Shown here: positions 19,801-47,103 of the stretch, piece after piece
Position numbering within the stretch: the stretch's first letter is position 1
How the letters are laid out: each line of letters begins with the position of its first letter
Assembly (NCBI RefSeq): GCF_003945545.1
Contig: NZ_CP029617.1
Location: forward strand, 7,591,001-7,655,000
Direction: 5' to 3'
DNA from: Streptomyces sp. WAC 01529
Lineage (GTDB): Bacteria; Actinomycetota; Actinomycetes; Streptomycetales; Streptomycetaceae
DNA: 64,000 nucleotides
Position numbers and translations under genes: made by a program
Notes under the pieces: model-generated
Seen by the model: only the letters and a program-made list of their open reading frames with translations
Databases searched by the model: none
What the model was told of the DNA's origin: nothing

Positions 19801-22800
19801 TCGATGGTCGGCCTGTTCATCAACACCCTGCCCGTCCGGGCCCGCGTCGACGGGCGGCGCGCGCTCCTCGACTGGCTGCGCGAGCTGCAGGACGCCCAGG
19901 CGGAGGCCCGGCGCCACGACTTCGTCTCGCTGGCGCAGGTGCAGTCGTGGAGCGACGTGCCCGGCGGCACCAGCCTGTTCGACTCCCTCGTGGTCTTCGA
20001 GAACTACCCCTTCGACGAAGGCGCCATGGCCCGGCACGGTCTGGCGATGGAGGGGGAGCGGGACCTGGAACCGACGAACTACCCGCTCAGCGTGGTCGTC
20101 GCGCCCGGCGGGAGCCTGGCCGTGAACCTGGACTACGACCCGGCCGCCTTCGACGCAGGCACGGTTCAGGCGCTCGGCGAGAGCCTGCGCGCCCTGCTGA
20201 CCGGTATGGCCGACGCGCCGGAGTGCCGCCTGGGGGACCTGGCCCTCCTCGACCCGGCCGGGGGACGCGAGCTGGTGGCCCGGTTCGGCGGGCGTGTGGC
20301 CGAGTCTCCGTACGCCCCCGTGCCTGAGTCTCCGCACGCCTCCGCGCCCGAGGGGCCGTACGACACCCTGCCCGAGGCGTTCCGGCGGCAGGCCGAGCGC
20401 ACTCCTGACGCCCCGGCCGTCCGCCACGCCGACACCAGTCTCAGCTACCGCGAACTCGACGCACGCTCCAACAGGCTGGCCCGGCTGCTCATCGCCGCCG
20501 GTGCCGGACCCGAGGGCTTCGTCGCCCTCTGCCTGCCCCGCACCGCCGACCTGGTCGTGGCGCTCCTCGCGGTGCTGAAGAGCGGCGCCGGGTACCTGCC
20601 GGTCGACCCGCAGTACCCCGCCGAGCGCGTCGCGTTCCTCTTCGAGGACGTACGGCCGGACGCCGTGATCACGGCCGCCGAGACCGCGGGCCGACTGCCC
20701 GAGGGGCCGTACACCCGGATCCTCCTGGACTCCTTGGACGAGGAGCCCGGCGCCGGCCTGCCGGACACCCCCGTCGGCGACGCCGAACGCCACACGACCC
20801 TGCTGCCCGCGCACCCGGCCTACGTGATCCACACCTCCGGCTCGACCGGCCGCCCCAAGGGAGTCGTCGTCAGCCACGCGTCGGTGCGCGCCCTGACCGA
20901 CTGGGCGGCGGCCGAGTTCACCGGGCGCGGACTCGAGCACGTGGTGGCGTCCACCTCGCTCAACTTCGACGTGTCGGTCTTCGAGATCTTCTCGCCGCTG
21001 CTCTCCGGCGGCTGCGTGGAGATCGTCCGCGACCTGCTCGCCCTCGCCGAACGCCCCGGGCCCTGGCGGGCCGGACTGCTCAGCGCGGTGCCCTCGGCCC
21101 TCGACCGGCTGCTCGCCGAGGACGCCGTCCACGTCACCGCGGACACCGTCGTCCTCGCGGGGGAGGGGCTGCCCGCCCGGACCGTCGGCCGGGTCCGCGC
21201 GGCCGTGGCCGGCAGCCAGGTGCGCAACATCTACGGGCCCACCGAGGCCACCGTCTACGCCACCGCCTTCACCTGCGACCCGGCCGACCCCGACCGCGAC
21301 CCGCCGATCGGCCGACCGCTCGGCGGCGCCCGCGCCTACGTCCTGGACGAGCGGATGCGTCCGGTGCCGGTGGGCGCGCCCGGTGAACTGTTCCTCGCCG
21401 GAACCGGTGTCGCCCGCGGCTACCTGCGCCGCCCCGGCCTGACCGCCGCCCGGTTCCTGCCCGACCCGTTCGGCCCGGCCGCCAGCCGCATGTACCGCAC
21501 CGGCGACCTGGTCCGCTGGACGGTCGACGGCGACCTCGTCTATCTCGGCCGCGGCGACGACCAGGTCAAGGTGCGGGGCTTCCGCATCGAACTCGGCGAG
21601 GTGGAAGCGGCGTTGGCCCGCCACCCGGGGGTGGCGGCGGCAGCGGCACGTGTCGTGGAGCAGGGCGGACATCGGCGCTTGATCGGGTACGTGGTGCCCC
21701 AGGCGGGGGGTCTGCCTGTGTCCTCCGGCGGAGAGGGAGCCGGGGCAGCTCTGCCCGGGGCTTCCGGCGACGCGGGTGCCGTCGGCGATACGGCGGTCCC
21801 GCCCAGCCACTCCGGCGACACGGCCGCCCCGGCCGCCCTCCCCGACACCGGGGAACTCCGCGCTTTCCTCGCCCGGAGTCTCCCCGATCACCTTCTGCCC
21901 GCCCTCGTCGTGCCGCTGGAGCGGCTGCCGCTGGGGGCGACCGGCAAGCTCGACCGGCGGGCGCTGCCCGTGCCCGAGTGGGCGGCGCCGACCGCCGGCG
22001 CGGGGGGCCGGCCGCCGCGTACGCAGGCCGAGCAGACCCTCGCGGCCATCTGGTGCGAGGTGCTCGGCGTGCCCGAAGTCGGCGCCGACGACAACTACTT
22101 CACACTCGGCGGTGACTCCGTACTCGGCATCCAGATCGTCTCCGCCGCCCGCCGGGCCGGGCTCGCCCTGACGCCTCGCCACCTCTTCACCCACCAGACG
22201 CTAGCCCAACTCGCCGCCGTGGCCGAGCCGGTGCCCGACACCGCCGCGGCCGCCGCCGAGCAGGGGCCGGTGACCGGCGAAGCCCCGCTCACTCCCGTAC
22301 AGCACTGGCTCCTGGACACCCTTACGGGCGACCCCGCTCACTTCAGCCAGACGGTCTCCTTCGAGCTGGCCGAGGATCCCGACGAGGCACTGCTGCGCGC
22401 CGCCCTCTCCGCCGTACTGGAGCATCACGACGCGCTGCGGATGCGCTTCGAGCCGACCGGTGACGGCCGGTGGCGGCAGTACGGCACCCCGCCGGGCGAC
22501 GGTGACGTACACCTGGAGGTGCACGACCGGACCGCCCCGGACGAGGTGGCCGCGGCCCTGGGCGCCGACTTCGACCTGGCCGATGGGCCGCTGCTGCGGG
22601 CCGCGCTGTGCCGACCGGGCGACGGCGGGCGGCCGGTGCTGCTGCTCGCCGCCCACCACCTGGTCGTGGACGCCGTGTCCTGGCGACTGGTTCTGGAGGA
22701 CCTGGACGCCGCCTACGACGCCTCGCGGGACGGCACCCGGCCCGCCCTCGCCCCGAAGAGCACGTCGTTCCGGACCTGGGCGCGGCGGCTCGCCGAGCAC

Positions 22801-25800
22801 ACCGAGGCGGGCGGTTTTGACGGCGAACTCGCCCACTGGCGCGGCCTGGACGGCGCCTCCGCCGCGCTGCCCGCAGACCACCCCGGCGGTGCGAACACCG
22901 TCGCCGACGAGGAGAGCGTGAGCGTCGCCCTCGACGCCGAGGAGACCCGACGGCTGCTGCAGGACGTGCCGGACGCGTACCGCACCCGCGTCAACGACGT
23001 CCTGCTGTGCGCGCTCGGCCGGGTCGTGGCCCGCTGGACCGGACAGGACCGGGTGGCGGTGACCCTGGAGGGACACGGCCGCGAGGAACTGTTCGAGGAC
23101 ACCGACCTCGCCCGGACCGCCGGCTGGTTCACCGCCATGTACCCCGTCGCCCTGGACGTGCCCCGGGACGCCGACACCGGCACCGTACTGAAGGCCGTCA
23201 AGGAGAACCTGCGGGCCATGCCCCACGGCGGACTCGGCTACGGCGCGCTGCGCTTCCTGCACCCCACGGCCGGCCGTGAGCTGCCCGCCCTGCCGCCGGT
23301 CTGCTTCAACTACCTGGGCCGACAGGACCGCACCGGCACCCCGGGAGGACTGCTGCACACGCCCCACGCCGGTCTGACCGGTGGCATGGACCGCTCGGCA
23401 CAGCGGCCCTACCTCCTCGACGTATTGGGCCAAGTCAGCGCGGAGCGACTGGAGTTCACCTGGTCGTACTCCCGCGAGGTGCACAGCAGGGAGACCGTCG
23501 CCCGGCTGGCGGACGAGCTGACCGACGAACTGCGCGCGATCGTCCGGCACTGCGCCGAGCCCGGCACCGGCGGCCGTACCCCCGCCGACTTCCCGCTCGC
23601 CCCACTGGACCAGGCGGGCGTCGACCGGCTCGTCGGCGACGGAGTGGATGTCGCCGATGTGTACCCCCTCACGCCCACCCAGACCGGCATGGTCATGCAC
23701 GGCCTGGACGAGGCGGAACACGGCCTGTATGTCGAGCAGATCACGTTCGTCGCCGACGGCGCTCACGACCCGCGGGCCCTGGCCGCCGCCTGGCAGCACG
23801 TCGTCGACCGCACCCCCGTGCTGCGCACCTCCGTCGCGCTGCGCGGCGTACCCGTACCGCTCCAGGTGGTCCACCGGGACGTGACCCTGCCGGTCACCGA
23901 ACACGACTGGAGCACGCTCCCGGCGGACCGGCGCGAAGCGGAGCTGGAGCGGCTGCTCGCCGACGAGCGGGCCCGGGGCATCGCCCTGGAGAGCGCCCCG
24001 CTGATGCGGCTCGCCCTGGTCCGGCTCGGCCCGGACGCGGTCCGCGTGGTGTGGACCTTCCACCACGTCCTGCTGGACGGCTGGAGCGTCTTCCACGTCC
24101 TGTCCGACGTCACGGCCGCGCACGCCGCCCTCACCCGCGGCGAACGGCCCCACCTGCCCGAACGCAGGCCGTTCGCGGATTACGCCGCCTGGCTCGCCGC
24201 CCGCGAGACCCACCAGGCGCGGGAGCACTGGCGCGCCGCCCTGGCCGGTCTGCGCGGCCCGACCCCGCTGCCGTACGACCGGCGCCCCGCCCAGGACGCC
24301 ACGGCCCGCTCCGACACCTGGCTCTCGCAGCGACTCGACACCGAACGGACCAGTCGGCTCCAGGAGTTCGCCCGCCGCCACCGCCTCACCCTCAACACCC
24401 TGGTGCAGGGCGCCTGGGCGCTGCTCCTCGCGCGGTGGAGCGGGGAACGGGAGGTCTGCTTCGGCACCACCGTCTCGGGACGGCCCGCCGACCTGCCCGG
24501 CGCGGACACCATCACCGGCCTGTTCATCACCACCCTGCCCGCCCGCACCGAGGTCGACGGCGGCGCCGACTGCGGCGCCTGGCTGCGTGCCTTCCAGGAG
24601 GCCCGCGCCGAGGACCGCCGCCACGACCATCTGCCCCTCACCACGCTGCACGCCCTCGGCGAACTGCCGCCGGGCACCGCCCTGTTCGACAGCCTGGTGG
24701 TCTTCGAGAACTACCCCGTCGGCGACGCGACCGCAGGCGCGCAGGGACTCGCCCTGCGGGACCTGGACGCCCGCGAGGCCACCAACTACCCGCTCACCGT
24801 GGTCGTCTCGCCCGGCGACCGGCTCACCGTCGAACTCGGCTACGACCCGCGGTACTTCGAGGAGACCGGCGCCGAGGCGCTGGCCGGGCAGCTGCTGCAC
24901 ACCCTGGACGCCCTGGCCGCCTCGGACGGCACCACCCGCCTGGACGACATCGACGTCCTGCCGTCGGCGCAGCGCGACCGGCTGCTGCACGGCCCGGCCC
25001 GCCCCGCGACCGGCCCCGTACCGGCCGCCACCCTGCCCGCCCTCGTCGAGGCCGCCGTCGACCGGTGGCCGACCGCACCCGCGCTGGACGCGCTCGACGC
25101 CCTCGACAGGGGCGGCTCGGGAGGTGCGCCACTGAGCTTCGCCGAGGCGGAGGAGCGCGCCAACCGGCTCGCACACCGGCTCATCGCCCGGGGCACCGGG
25201 CCCGGCGACCTCGTCGCGCTGCTGCTGCCCCGCTCGACGGAGATGGTCCTCGCCCAACTGGCGGTGACGAAGGCGGGCGCCGCCTTCCTGCCCGTCGACC
25301 CGGCCTACCCGAAGGAGCGGATCGCCCTGATGCTGCGCGACGCCGCCCCCGCCCTCACCCTCGACGCCCAGGAGGTCACCGACCTGCTCGCCGCCGCGCC
25401 GGACGGCGTCCCCGGGCACCGGCCCACCGACGCCGACCGGACCCGCCCGCTCGACCTGGACGACGCGGCGTACGTCATCTACACCTCCGGCTCCACCGGC
25501 ACGCCCAAGGGCGTCGTCGTCACCCACCGCGGGCTCGCCGCGTTCAGCGCCGCGGAGGCGGCCCACTACCAGATCGCCCCGGGAGACCGGGTGCTGGCCT
25601 TCGCCACGCCCAGCTTCGACGCCAGCGTCCTGGAGCTGTGCGCGTCCCTGCCGCACGGCGCCCGGCTCGTCGTCCCCAAGCCGGGACCGCTGCTCGGCGC
25701 CGAACTCGCCGACGTCCTGCGGGCCGGACACATCACGCACACCCTGCTCCCGCCCGCCGCGCTCGCCACACTGCCGCCCGACACCCCCGGCACGCTGCCG

Positions 25801-26904
25801 GAGCTGAAGACCCTGATCGTCGGCGCCGACGCGTGCGGCCCCGACCTCGTCGCCCGCTGGGCACCGCACCACCGCATGGTCAACTCCTACGGCCCCACCG
25901 AGGCCACCGTCGTCGCCACCTGGTCCGCACCGCTCACGGCGGACGGCAGCGCGCCGCCCATCGGCCGGCCGCTGCCCGCCACCGGTGCCTACGTCCTCGA
26001 CGCCCGCCTGCGGCCCGTCCCCGACGGCGTCACCGGCGAACTGTGGCTGAGCGGACCGGCGTTGGCGCGCGGCTACCTCGGCCGCCCCGGTCTGACCGCG
26101 ACCCGCTTCACCGCCGACCCGTTCGGGCCGCCCGGCACCCGCATGTACCGCACCGGCGACCTGGTGCGCCGCGACAGCGCGGGCGAACTGCACTACCTGG
26201 GCCGCACGGACCACCAGCTCAAGCTGCGCGGCCACCGCATCGAGGCGGGCGAGGTCGAGGCGACCCTGGTCCGCCATCCGGGCGTGCTGGACGCCGTGGT
26301 GACCGTACGCGAGGACGAACCGGGCCTGCCGCGCCTGGTCGCGCACCTGCTCACCGCCCCCGAAGCGGAACCGCCGGTCCCGGCGGAACTGCGGGAACTG
26401 GCCGCGCGCTCACTGCCCGGCTACATGGTGCCGTCCGCCTTCGTGGTCCTCGACCGCTTCCCGCTCACCGAGAACGGCAAGACCGACCGGGCCGCCCTGC
26501 CCGCCCCGGCACCGGACGAGGAGCGGGAACGGCCCGCGTACGTGGCACCCCGCACCCCCACCGAAGAGGCGGTGGCGGCCATCTGGGAGGAGACCCTCCA
26601 GACCACCGTGGGCGCCGAGGACGACTACTTCCTGCTCGGCGGCGACTCCCTGCGCGCCCTGCTCATCGCCTCCCGCGCCAACGACGCGTTCGCCGTCACG
26701 CTCACCCCCCGCGATGTCCTGGTCTCCCGCACCGTCGCCGCCCTGGCGGAGCTGGTGGAGGAGCAGGTGCTGAGCGAACTCGAACAGGGCGCGTACGGCG
26801 AGGACGCCGCGTACGGCGACTACGACAGCGAAGACGCCAAGTACGACGGCCACGACTCCGAAGACGCCGCGTCCGGCGGCCACGACCACGACCACGAACG
26901 GTGA
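7873..26904 (+). CDS. Non-ribosomal peptide synthetase, modules 1-5
   Basis: 6343 aa; ATG at 7873 with AGAAGGA 8 nt upstream. Domain order: A1-T1 / C-A2-T2-E / C-A3-T3-E / C-A4-T4-E / C-A5-T5. Phosphopantetheine serines are S598, S1668, S3188, S4749 and S6259. There is no starter condensation, formylation or ligase domain, so residue 1 enters with a free amine. C2 (HHIVTDGW) is of the LCL type; C3, C4 and C5 carry PLTPxQxGM and HHxLLDGW and follow epimerases, so they are DCL type. All three E domains keep HHxxxD and EGHGRE. The last about 45 residues form an acidic Glu/Asp/Tyr/His tail suited to docking with the next protein. Only 13 nt separate it from the second NRPS gene. No TTA codon was found. 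Confidence 0.95.
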   Translation: MTDLHDKPAPASSLSQGGPTADAPENAAAPAYPTLGELFTTWVTRTPDAPALTDGRRTWTYRELADRTDRLAAHLTGRGAGPDRVVALVLPRSMELIAAELAVARAGAAFLPVDPSYPAERRALMLADAAPALTLDDPRRVGELLDAEDPEGIAGHTAGVDADHAAYVIYTSGSTGTPKGVTVTHRGIGGFTAAAAERYAVGPGDRVLQFSSPSFDASVLELFVSVLAGATLVVPPHGPWLGDELAAVLDEHRITHALIPPAALASLPDPARGTARHLRTLIVGAEACSAGLVDRWAPGRRMINSYGPTETTIVATWTGPLTAGSGTPTIGGALPHTRVYVLDAAMRPVTPGADGELFVGGDAVARGYLGRPGLTAARFVADPFGAPGARLYRTGDRVRWTAEGELEFLGRLDRQVKIRGFRIEPGEIEAALRRAGDGAVGEAVVVVREDVPGHQRLVAYVTATTQAGPAGPADPGSPGSPAGPVSSASSPGTTSPPAAPAPHSAPHPLDPAALRAATAAVLPAHMVPSAVVVLDRMPLTPQNKIDRRALPAPERSVSAGHVAPRTAEERVLAGIWADALGVEEVGVTDDFFDLGGESILAARVLARVRDDLGVRLTVRDVFTARTIAALAPLLADPSAAAPPEPIPPAPREGGLPLSSAQRRLWYLDDLTDGGTEYNTGVSLRLRGTLDPDALHRSLLRLAARHDSLRTSFPTVDGQGVQRVAPEPDVPLRTADLTAVPGARRDEAAEELLTEELGRPFDLAAGPLTRALLVRLAAEDHLLLLAQHHIVTDGWSIGILTRELAALYHAEATGEPDGLARPAVQYPDFAVWERRQRAGDADTADLAYWKRHLAGLQHLELPTDRPRPAERTTVGATHRHVLPAELTSRLRQLAAGRGTTAFTLFAGAAALLFSRYSGQRDIAFGTVTNGRGRQDLEDVPGFFANTVVLRGDVDERATVDRFVETMRTTVLDAFAHDGVPFDRVVEELAPPRDPSRTPLVQVLVVQQTASPALPTAGGLRVTGHPLPRPAARFDLVLEFTPDADGGCVLTVEFNRDLFDAATVTRMTAHLHRLLEGMADGPGRRLAELPMLAAEEQRTLVERWNPPARAVRENEYGTLPALLHAQAARTPDRTAVVCGEVTLDYAEVTRRASRLARLLVARGAGPETLVALCLPRSADLVPVLWAVLASGAGYLPVDPAYPAERVRLMLDDARPALVLATRETASALPPECVPLLLEECAAPDAPDAALTDTPLTDPTVADTALTDADRLRPLLPDHPAYVIYTSGSTGRPKGVVVSHRSAAALAAWAGERFGPDGLAHVIASTSLNFDVSVFELICPLGAGGTVEVVADLPALADGTGPRHATLLSGVPSVVSRLVAGGTAPLTADTVVLAGEALPAQTAQDVRAAMPGCRIANVYGPTEATVYATAWFGGDRLPDQAPPIGDPVALTRTYVLDTALRPQPVGVPGELYLGGGGLARGYLNRPGLTAARFVADPFGAPGERMYRTGDLVRRRPDGALEYMGRTDQQVKVRGFRIELGEVEEALRGCAGVAEAAAVAATDGDGNRRLVGYVVPAPGQRTEPEAVRRDLGRTLPDYMVPTTVVVLDALPLNPNGKLDRGRLPSPGPAVRAVRHVAPRTPTESALARIWAEVLREERIGVDDNFFELGGDSILSIQVVARARQEGLPLTSRNLYQHQTVAALAHCADAAAGPREAAPAPEAPTGTAPLTPIQQWLFDAVGDRAGHFSQALSLRMPADLDPAALEDALNDLVTHHDALRSRFTGGEPAGWHIDERTPRLQLARHTGPETDTPHLGPFDLTRGPLLRAVLHEPGADPDADAGTEAPLVLHLAVHHLVVDGVSWRLLLEDLDRAYRARRAGEDGAAALPAKSTPLRQWARRLNAHAADGGFDDERAYWAAAVPESGPALPAELTGGPGTYAEQRSLTVRLGAEATSALLRTLPDTYRTQANDVLLGALGRALCGWSGRERVVVDVEGHGREELFDELDISRTVGWFTTRHPVALAVPEDADWDTVLKQVKEQLRAVPRNGLGHDVLLRLAGPGKAPRAAAAQISFNYLGRMDTPEDSDSLYRGTVRPLELDADPTAERPHAIEVVGQLVADALEFTWFYADLAGHKDTVADLAGRFGDALTDLARHAARPGAAGRTPSDFPLARLDQAAVDRITGADPAAVADVLPLTPTQTGMLFHGLSQDDSGVYVQQLTFLLDGVADPAALAAAWQYVTDRTEVLRGRVVWQDVPEPLLVVERHAAVPVTHVDWRDLTADECRARLDDLLVRDRADGIDLGRAPLQRLLLARVSDTAVRVVWSFHHLLLDGWSMFQVLSDVFAHHAGPDAATLPHRPSYREYVSWLRRRDRDAAERHWRRRLSGLTEATPLPYDREPREAHRAESTHAVHGTLPAADTRALEELARTSGLTLNTLVQGAWALLLARQAGRDDVVFGTTVSGRPAELPGAEAMTGLFITTLPTRVTVPGHGTLLDWLRALQQDQSEDRRFDHLPLTRMKTFTELPERVGLFDSIVVFENYPVDDDLAATHGLRLSGLEGVETTNYPLSLTAYPGTELGLRLGYDPELFDADTAGRMAEYLTVLLTGMTTASPCPPARLPLLGEDRREQVLRAWNDTATDLPDSTVADLFAAQVRRTPDAVALEAGDAHLTYRELDARASQLAARLAGAGVRPEYPVGVLMDRSVDLIVTQLALVRTGGVYVPLDGRAPAERLRRTLAEAGARLLLTDAAWETTAHEVLPGDGVLRADGASGPTGPTGPAGHPGPTGPAPDRAVHPDNVQYLMFTSGSTGTPKGVAVRQRDVAALALDRAFAGHDRVLVHSPHAFDAATYEVWVPLLRGGTAVLAPPADLDAAQVRHAVTEQRVSCLWLTAGLFRLLAQEDPGCLRGAREVWTGGEAVPGAVVRRVLDACPGLTVVDGYGPTETTTFATRRVFRSGDPLPAVLPIGRPLDNTRVYVLDSALQPQPPGIPGELYIAGAGLARGYAGRPGATAARYLADPYGPPGTRMYRTGDIVRWSADGELHFVGRADDQIKIRGFRVEPAEIEARLTAHPAVAEAVVSLYEDGGRKRLAAHLVPSHAAELPSAAGLRAHLAAGLPDYMLPAAFVTVPELPLTANGKVDRRRLPAPEWAAGGEQAHRAPRTEAERVLTGIWAELLGVARVGVDDNFFMLGGDSILSIQVVSRARAAGLTLSPRDLFRHPTVAELAAATEGAALAVAGTEPICGAAELLPIQHWFLDPHPAHPAFFNQSVVIETAGAVDQDALRTALTALWTHHDALRAQFLLSEEGAWRQDIAAADGPIPELLHVHDPADEERVTAEAHSGLSLDTGPLFTARLFAADSARLLLVAHHLVVDGVSWRILLEDLETAYRQAASGEPVRLPARTTSVREWAARLRDDDRFAAQLGHWEHTARACADPLPVDLDGGNTTADVREVTVRLDRDRTDGLLRRVPGVYRTRVDDVLLTALGRALGDWTGRDTVAVGLEGHGREDQLFDDIDLSRTVGWFTSLYPLALSVPAGSWGTALKSVKEQLRAVPDRGIGYGVLRHLARAQRLTGTPEPGISFNYLGRFDWSADEGTLVGAVPGGLGGAEAPETERPHLLDVVARVEDDQLEITWYYSAGRHREETVTALADAMLRALGDIVAHCAQPDAGGRTPSDFPLARLDQGAVDRIAGDGRDVADIYPLTPMQAGMLFHSLLDADSRTYVNQVQLVLSGVTDPHALAEAWQHTADANPVLRTHLVWQETAEPLQVVRHRATVPVTHHDWSGWSAERGAPELDRLLAEDREAGVDLGAAPLMRLTLIRLAADRVRLVWTFHHVLLDGWSAAQVFEEVCERYAALTAGHQPHLPDRRPFADYLRWLSGQDTECAERYWRTTLAGFQAPTELPRDRRPAEAHRASSSESVRMALGADVSARLRETAQRAGLTLNTVVQGAWALLLSRYGGGDDVVFGTTVSGRPADMPGVTSMVGLFINTLPVRARVDGRRALLDWLRELQDAQAEARRHDFVSLAQVQSWSDVPGGTSLFDSLVVFENYPFDEGAMARHGLAMEGERDLEPTNYPLSVVVAPGGSLAVNLDYDPAAFDAGTVQALGESLRALLTGMADAPECRLGDLALLDPAGGRELVARFGGRVAESPYAPVPESPHASAPEGPYDTLPEAFRRQAERTPDAPAVRHADTSLSYRELDARSNRLARLLIAAGAGPEGFVALCLPRTADLVVALLAVLKSGAGYLPVDPQYPAERVAFLFEDVRPDAVITAAETAGRLPEGPYTRILLDSLDEEPGAGLPDTPVGDAERHTTLLPAHPAYVIHTSGSTGRPKGVVVSHASVRALTDWAAAEFTGRGLEHVVASTSLNFDVSVFEIFSPLLSGGCVEIVRDLLALAERPGPWRAGLLSAVPSALDRLLAEDAVHVTADTVVLAGEGLPARTVGRVRAAVAGSQVRNIYGPTEATVYATAFTCDPADPDRDPPIGRPLGGARAYVLDERMRPVPVGAPGELFLAGTGVARGYLRRPGLTAARFLPDPFGPAASRMYRTGDLVRWTVDGDLVYLGRGDDQVKVRGFRIELGEVEAALARHPGVAAAAARVVEQGGHRRLIGYVVPQAGGLPVSSGGEGAGAALPGASGDAGAVGDTAVPPSHSGDTAAPAALPDTGELRAFLARSLPDHLLPALVVPLERLPLGATGKLDRRALPVPEWAAPTAGAGGRPPRTQAEQTLAAIWCEVLGVPEVGADDNYFTLGGDSVLGIQIVSAARRAGLALTPRHLFTHQTLAQLAAVAEPVPDTAAAAAEQGPVTGEAPLTPVQHWLLDTLTGDPAHFSQTVSFELAEDPDEALLRAALSAVLEHHDALRMRFEPTGDGRWRQYGTPPGDGDVHLEVHDRTAPDEVAAALGADFDLADGPLLRAALCRPGDGGRPVLLLAAHHLVVDAVSWRLVLEDLDAAYDASRDGTRPALAPKSTSFRTWARRLAEHTEAGGFDGELAHWRGLDGASAALPADHPGGANTVADEESVSVALDAEETRRLLQDVPDAYRTRVNDVLLCALGRVVARWTGQDRVAVTLEGHGREELFEDTDLARTAGWFTAMYPVALDVPRDADTGTVLKAVKENLRAMPHGGLGYGALRFLHPTAGRELPALPPVCFNYLGRQDRTGTPGGLLHTPHAGLTGGMDRSAQRPYLLDVLGQVSAERLEFTWSYSREVHSRETVARLADELTDELRAIVRHCAEPGTGGRTPADFPLAPLDQAGVDRLVGDGVDVADVYPLTPTQTGMVMHGLDEAEHGLYVEQITFVADGAHDPRALAAAWQHVVDRTPVLRTSVALRGVPVPLQVVHRDVTLPVTEHDWSTLPADRREAELERLLADERARGIALESAPLMRLALVRLGPDAVRVVWTFHHVLLDGWSVFHVLSDVTAAHAALTRGERPHLPERRPFADYAAWLAARETHQAREHWRAALAGLRGPTPLPYDRRPAQDATARSDTWLSQRLDTERTSRLQEFARRHRLTLNTLVQGAWALLLARWSGEREVCFGTTVSGRPADLPGADTITGLFITTLPARTEVDGGADCGAWLRAFQEARAEDRRHDHLPLTTLHALGELPPGTALFDSLVVFENYPVGDATAGAQGLALRDLDAREATNYPLTVVVSPGDRLTVELGYDPRYFEETGAEALAGQLLHTLDALAASDGTTRLDDIDVLPSAQRDRLLHGPARPATGPVPAATLPALVEAAVDRWPTAPALDALDALDRGGSGGAPLSFAEAEERANRLAHRLIARGTGPGDLVALLLPRSTEMVLAQLAVTKAGAAFLPVDPAYPKERIALMLRDAAPALTLDAQEVTDLLAAAPDGVPGHRPTDADRTRPLDLDDAAYVIYTSGSTGTPKGVVVTHRGLAAFSAAEAAHYQIAPGDRVLAFATPSFDASVLELCASLPHGARLVVPKPGPLLGAELADVLRAGHITHTLLPPAALATLPPDTPGTLPELKTLIVGADACGPDLVARWAPHHRMVNSYGPTEATVVATWSAPLTADGSAPPIGRPLPATGAYVLDARLRPVPDGVTGELWLSGPALARGYLGRPGLTATRFTADPFGPPGTRMYRTGDLVRRDSAGELHYLGRTDHQLKLRGHRIEAGEVEATLVRHPGVLDAVVTVREDEPGLPRLVAHLLTAPEAEPPVPAELRELAARSLPGYMVPSAFVVLDRFPLTENGKTDRAALPAPAPDEERERPAYVAPRTPTEEAVAAIWEETLQTTVGAEDDYFLLGGDSLRALLIASRANDAFAVTLTPRDVLVSRTVAALAELVEEQVLSELEQGAYGEDAAYGDYDSEDAKYDGHDSEDAASGGHDHDHER
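7960..9800 (+). other. NRPS module 1 (A-T), loading; residue X1, L
   Basis: A domain with SGSTGTPKG at about 8389-8415; pocket residues by alignment to GrsA: D A L L I G S I V K. I cannot assign the amino acid, but modules 5 and 10 have almost the same code. A10 reads QNKIDR instead of NGKxDR, keeping the catalytic Lys. T1 has LGGES with S598. A Gly/Pro/Ser-rich insertion (about 9268-9402) interrupts the C-terminal subdomain. Confidence 0.85.
9830..14420 (+). other. NRPS module 2 (C-A-T-E); residue Y2, D
   Basis: LCL condensation domain, A domain (SGSTGRPKG near 11730), T2 (S1668) and a complete E domain (HHLVVDGVSW, EGHGREE, FNYLGR). Pocket code D V F S V A V V Y K, nearly identical to module 4. 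The first six positions resemble published piperazate codes, but no piperazate genes are present, so the substrate is left open. Confidence 0.85.
14425..18935 (+). other. NRPS module 3 (C-A-T-E); D-Val predicted
   Basis: DCL condensation domain, then an A domain with pocket code D A Y W W G G T F K, a valine-type code. T3 has S3188. The E domain has HHLVVDGVSW, EGHGRED and FNYLGR. A short collagen-like Gly-X-Y insertion (16171-16227) sits just before the A3 core motif. Confidence 0.85.
18940..23640 (+). other. NRPS module 4 (C-A-T-E); residue Y4, D
   Basis: DCL condensation domain; pocket code D V F S V A I V Y K, one change from module 2, so the same residue is expected. A3 reads HTSGSTG where Tyr is usual before TSGSTG. 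T4 has S4749. In the E domain the motif is HHLVVDAVSW, with Ala where Gly is usual. A Gly/Ala-rich insertion (about 21700-21850) lies late in the A domain. Confidence 0.83.
23645..26770 (+). other. NRPS module 5 (C-A-T); residue X5, L
   Basis: DCL condensation domain; pocket code D A L L I G S V V K, matching modules 1 and 10. T5 (S6259, LGGDSLRALL) is followed by no epimerase and then by the acidic C-terminal tail. The condensation domain of module 6 is LCL type, consistent with an L-residue here. Confidence 0.85.
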
Positions 26905-26917
26905 GGATCCGACGACC

Positions 26918-46954
<20,037 letters not shown>

Positions 46955-47040
46955 CGGCACTTCGGCCCCGCGAGGCACCGCCCCGGCGACCCCCTCGCCA
47001 CGGCCCTCGCGCACCCCGCGCCCCGACCATCCACCCGCAC

Positions 47041-47076
47041 CCGAACTCCATGGACCATCCGAACTCCATAGACCAT
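47041..47076. repeat. Two 18-bp direct repeats before the mbtH-like gene
   Basis: CCGAACTCCATGGACCAT (47041-47058) and the same with A for G at one position (47059-47076), followed by CCGAACCGG as a third partial copy. It lies in the 149-bp spacer between the NRPS stop and the MbtH-like start. It may be leader sequence or a slippage product. Confidence 0.8.
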
Positions 47077-47103
47077 CCGAACCGGACGACGAAAGAAGGC
47101 GAC

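Noticed and set aside
8386..22194. Minus-strand open frame of 4602 codons opposite the first NRPS gene, and similar ones at 22201-26346, 27467-32335, 36614-41266 and 42488-47458
   Set aside because: Long antisense frames are expected when the sense gene is very GC-rich, because stop codons are rare in the mirrored frame. Translations are low-complexity (Gly/Arg/Val/Gln), match no family and lack starts with ribosome sites.
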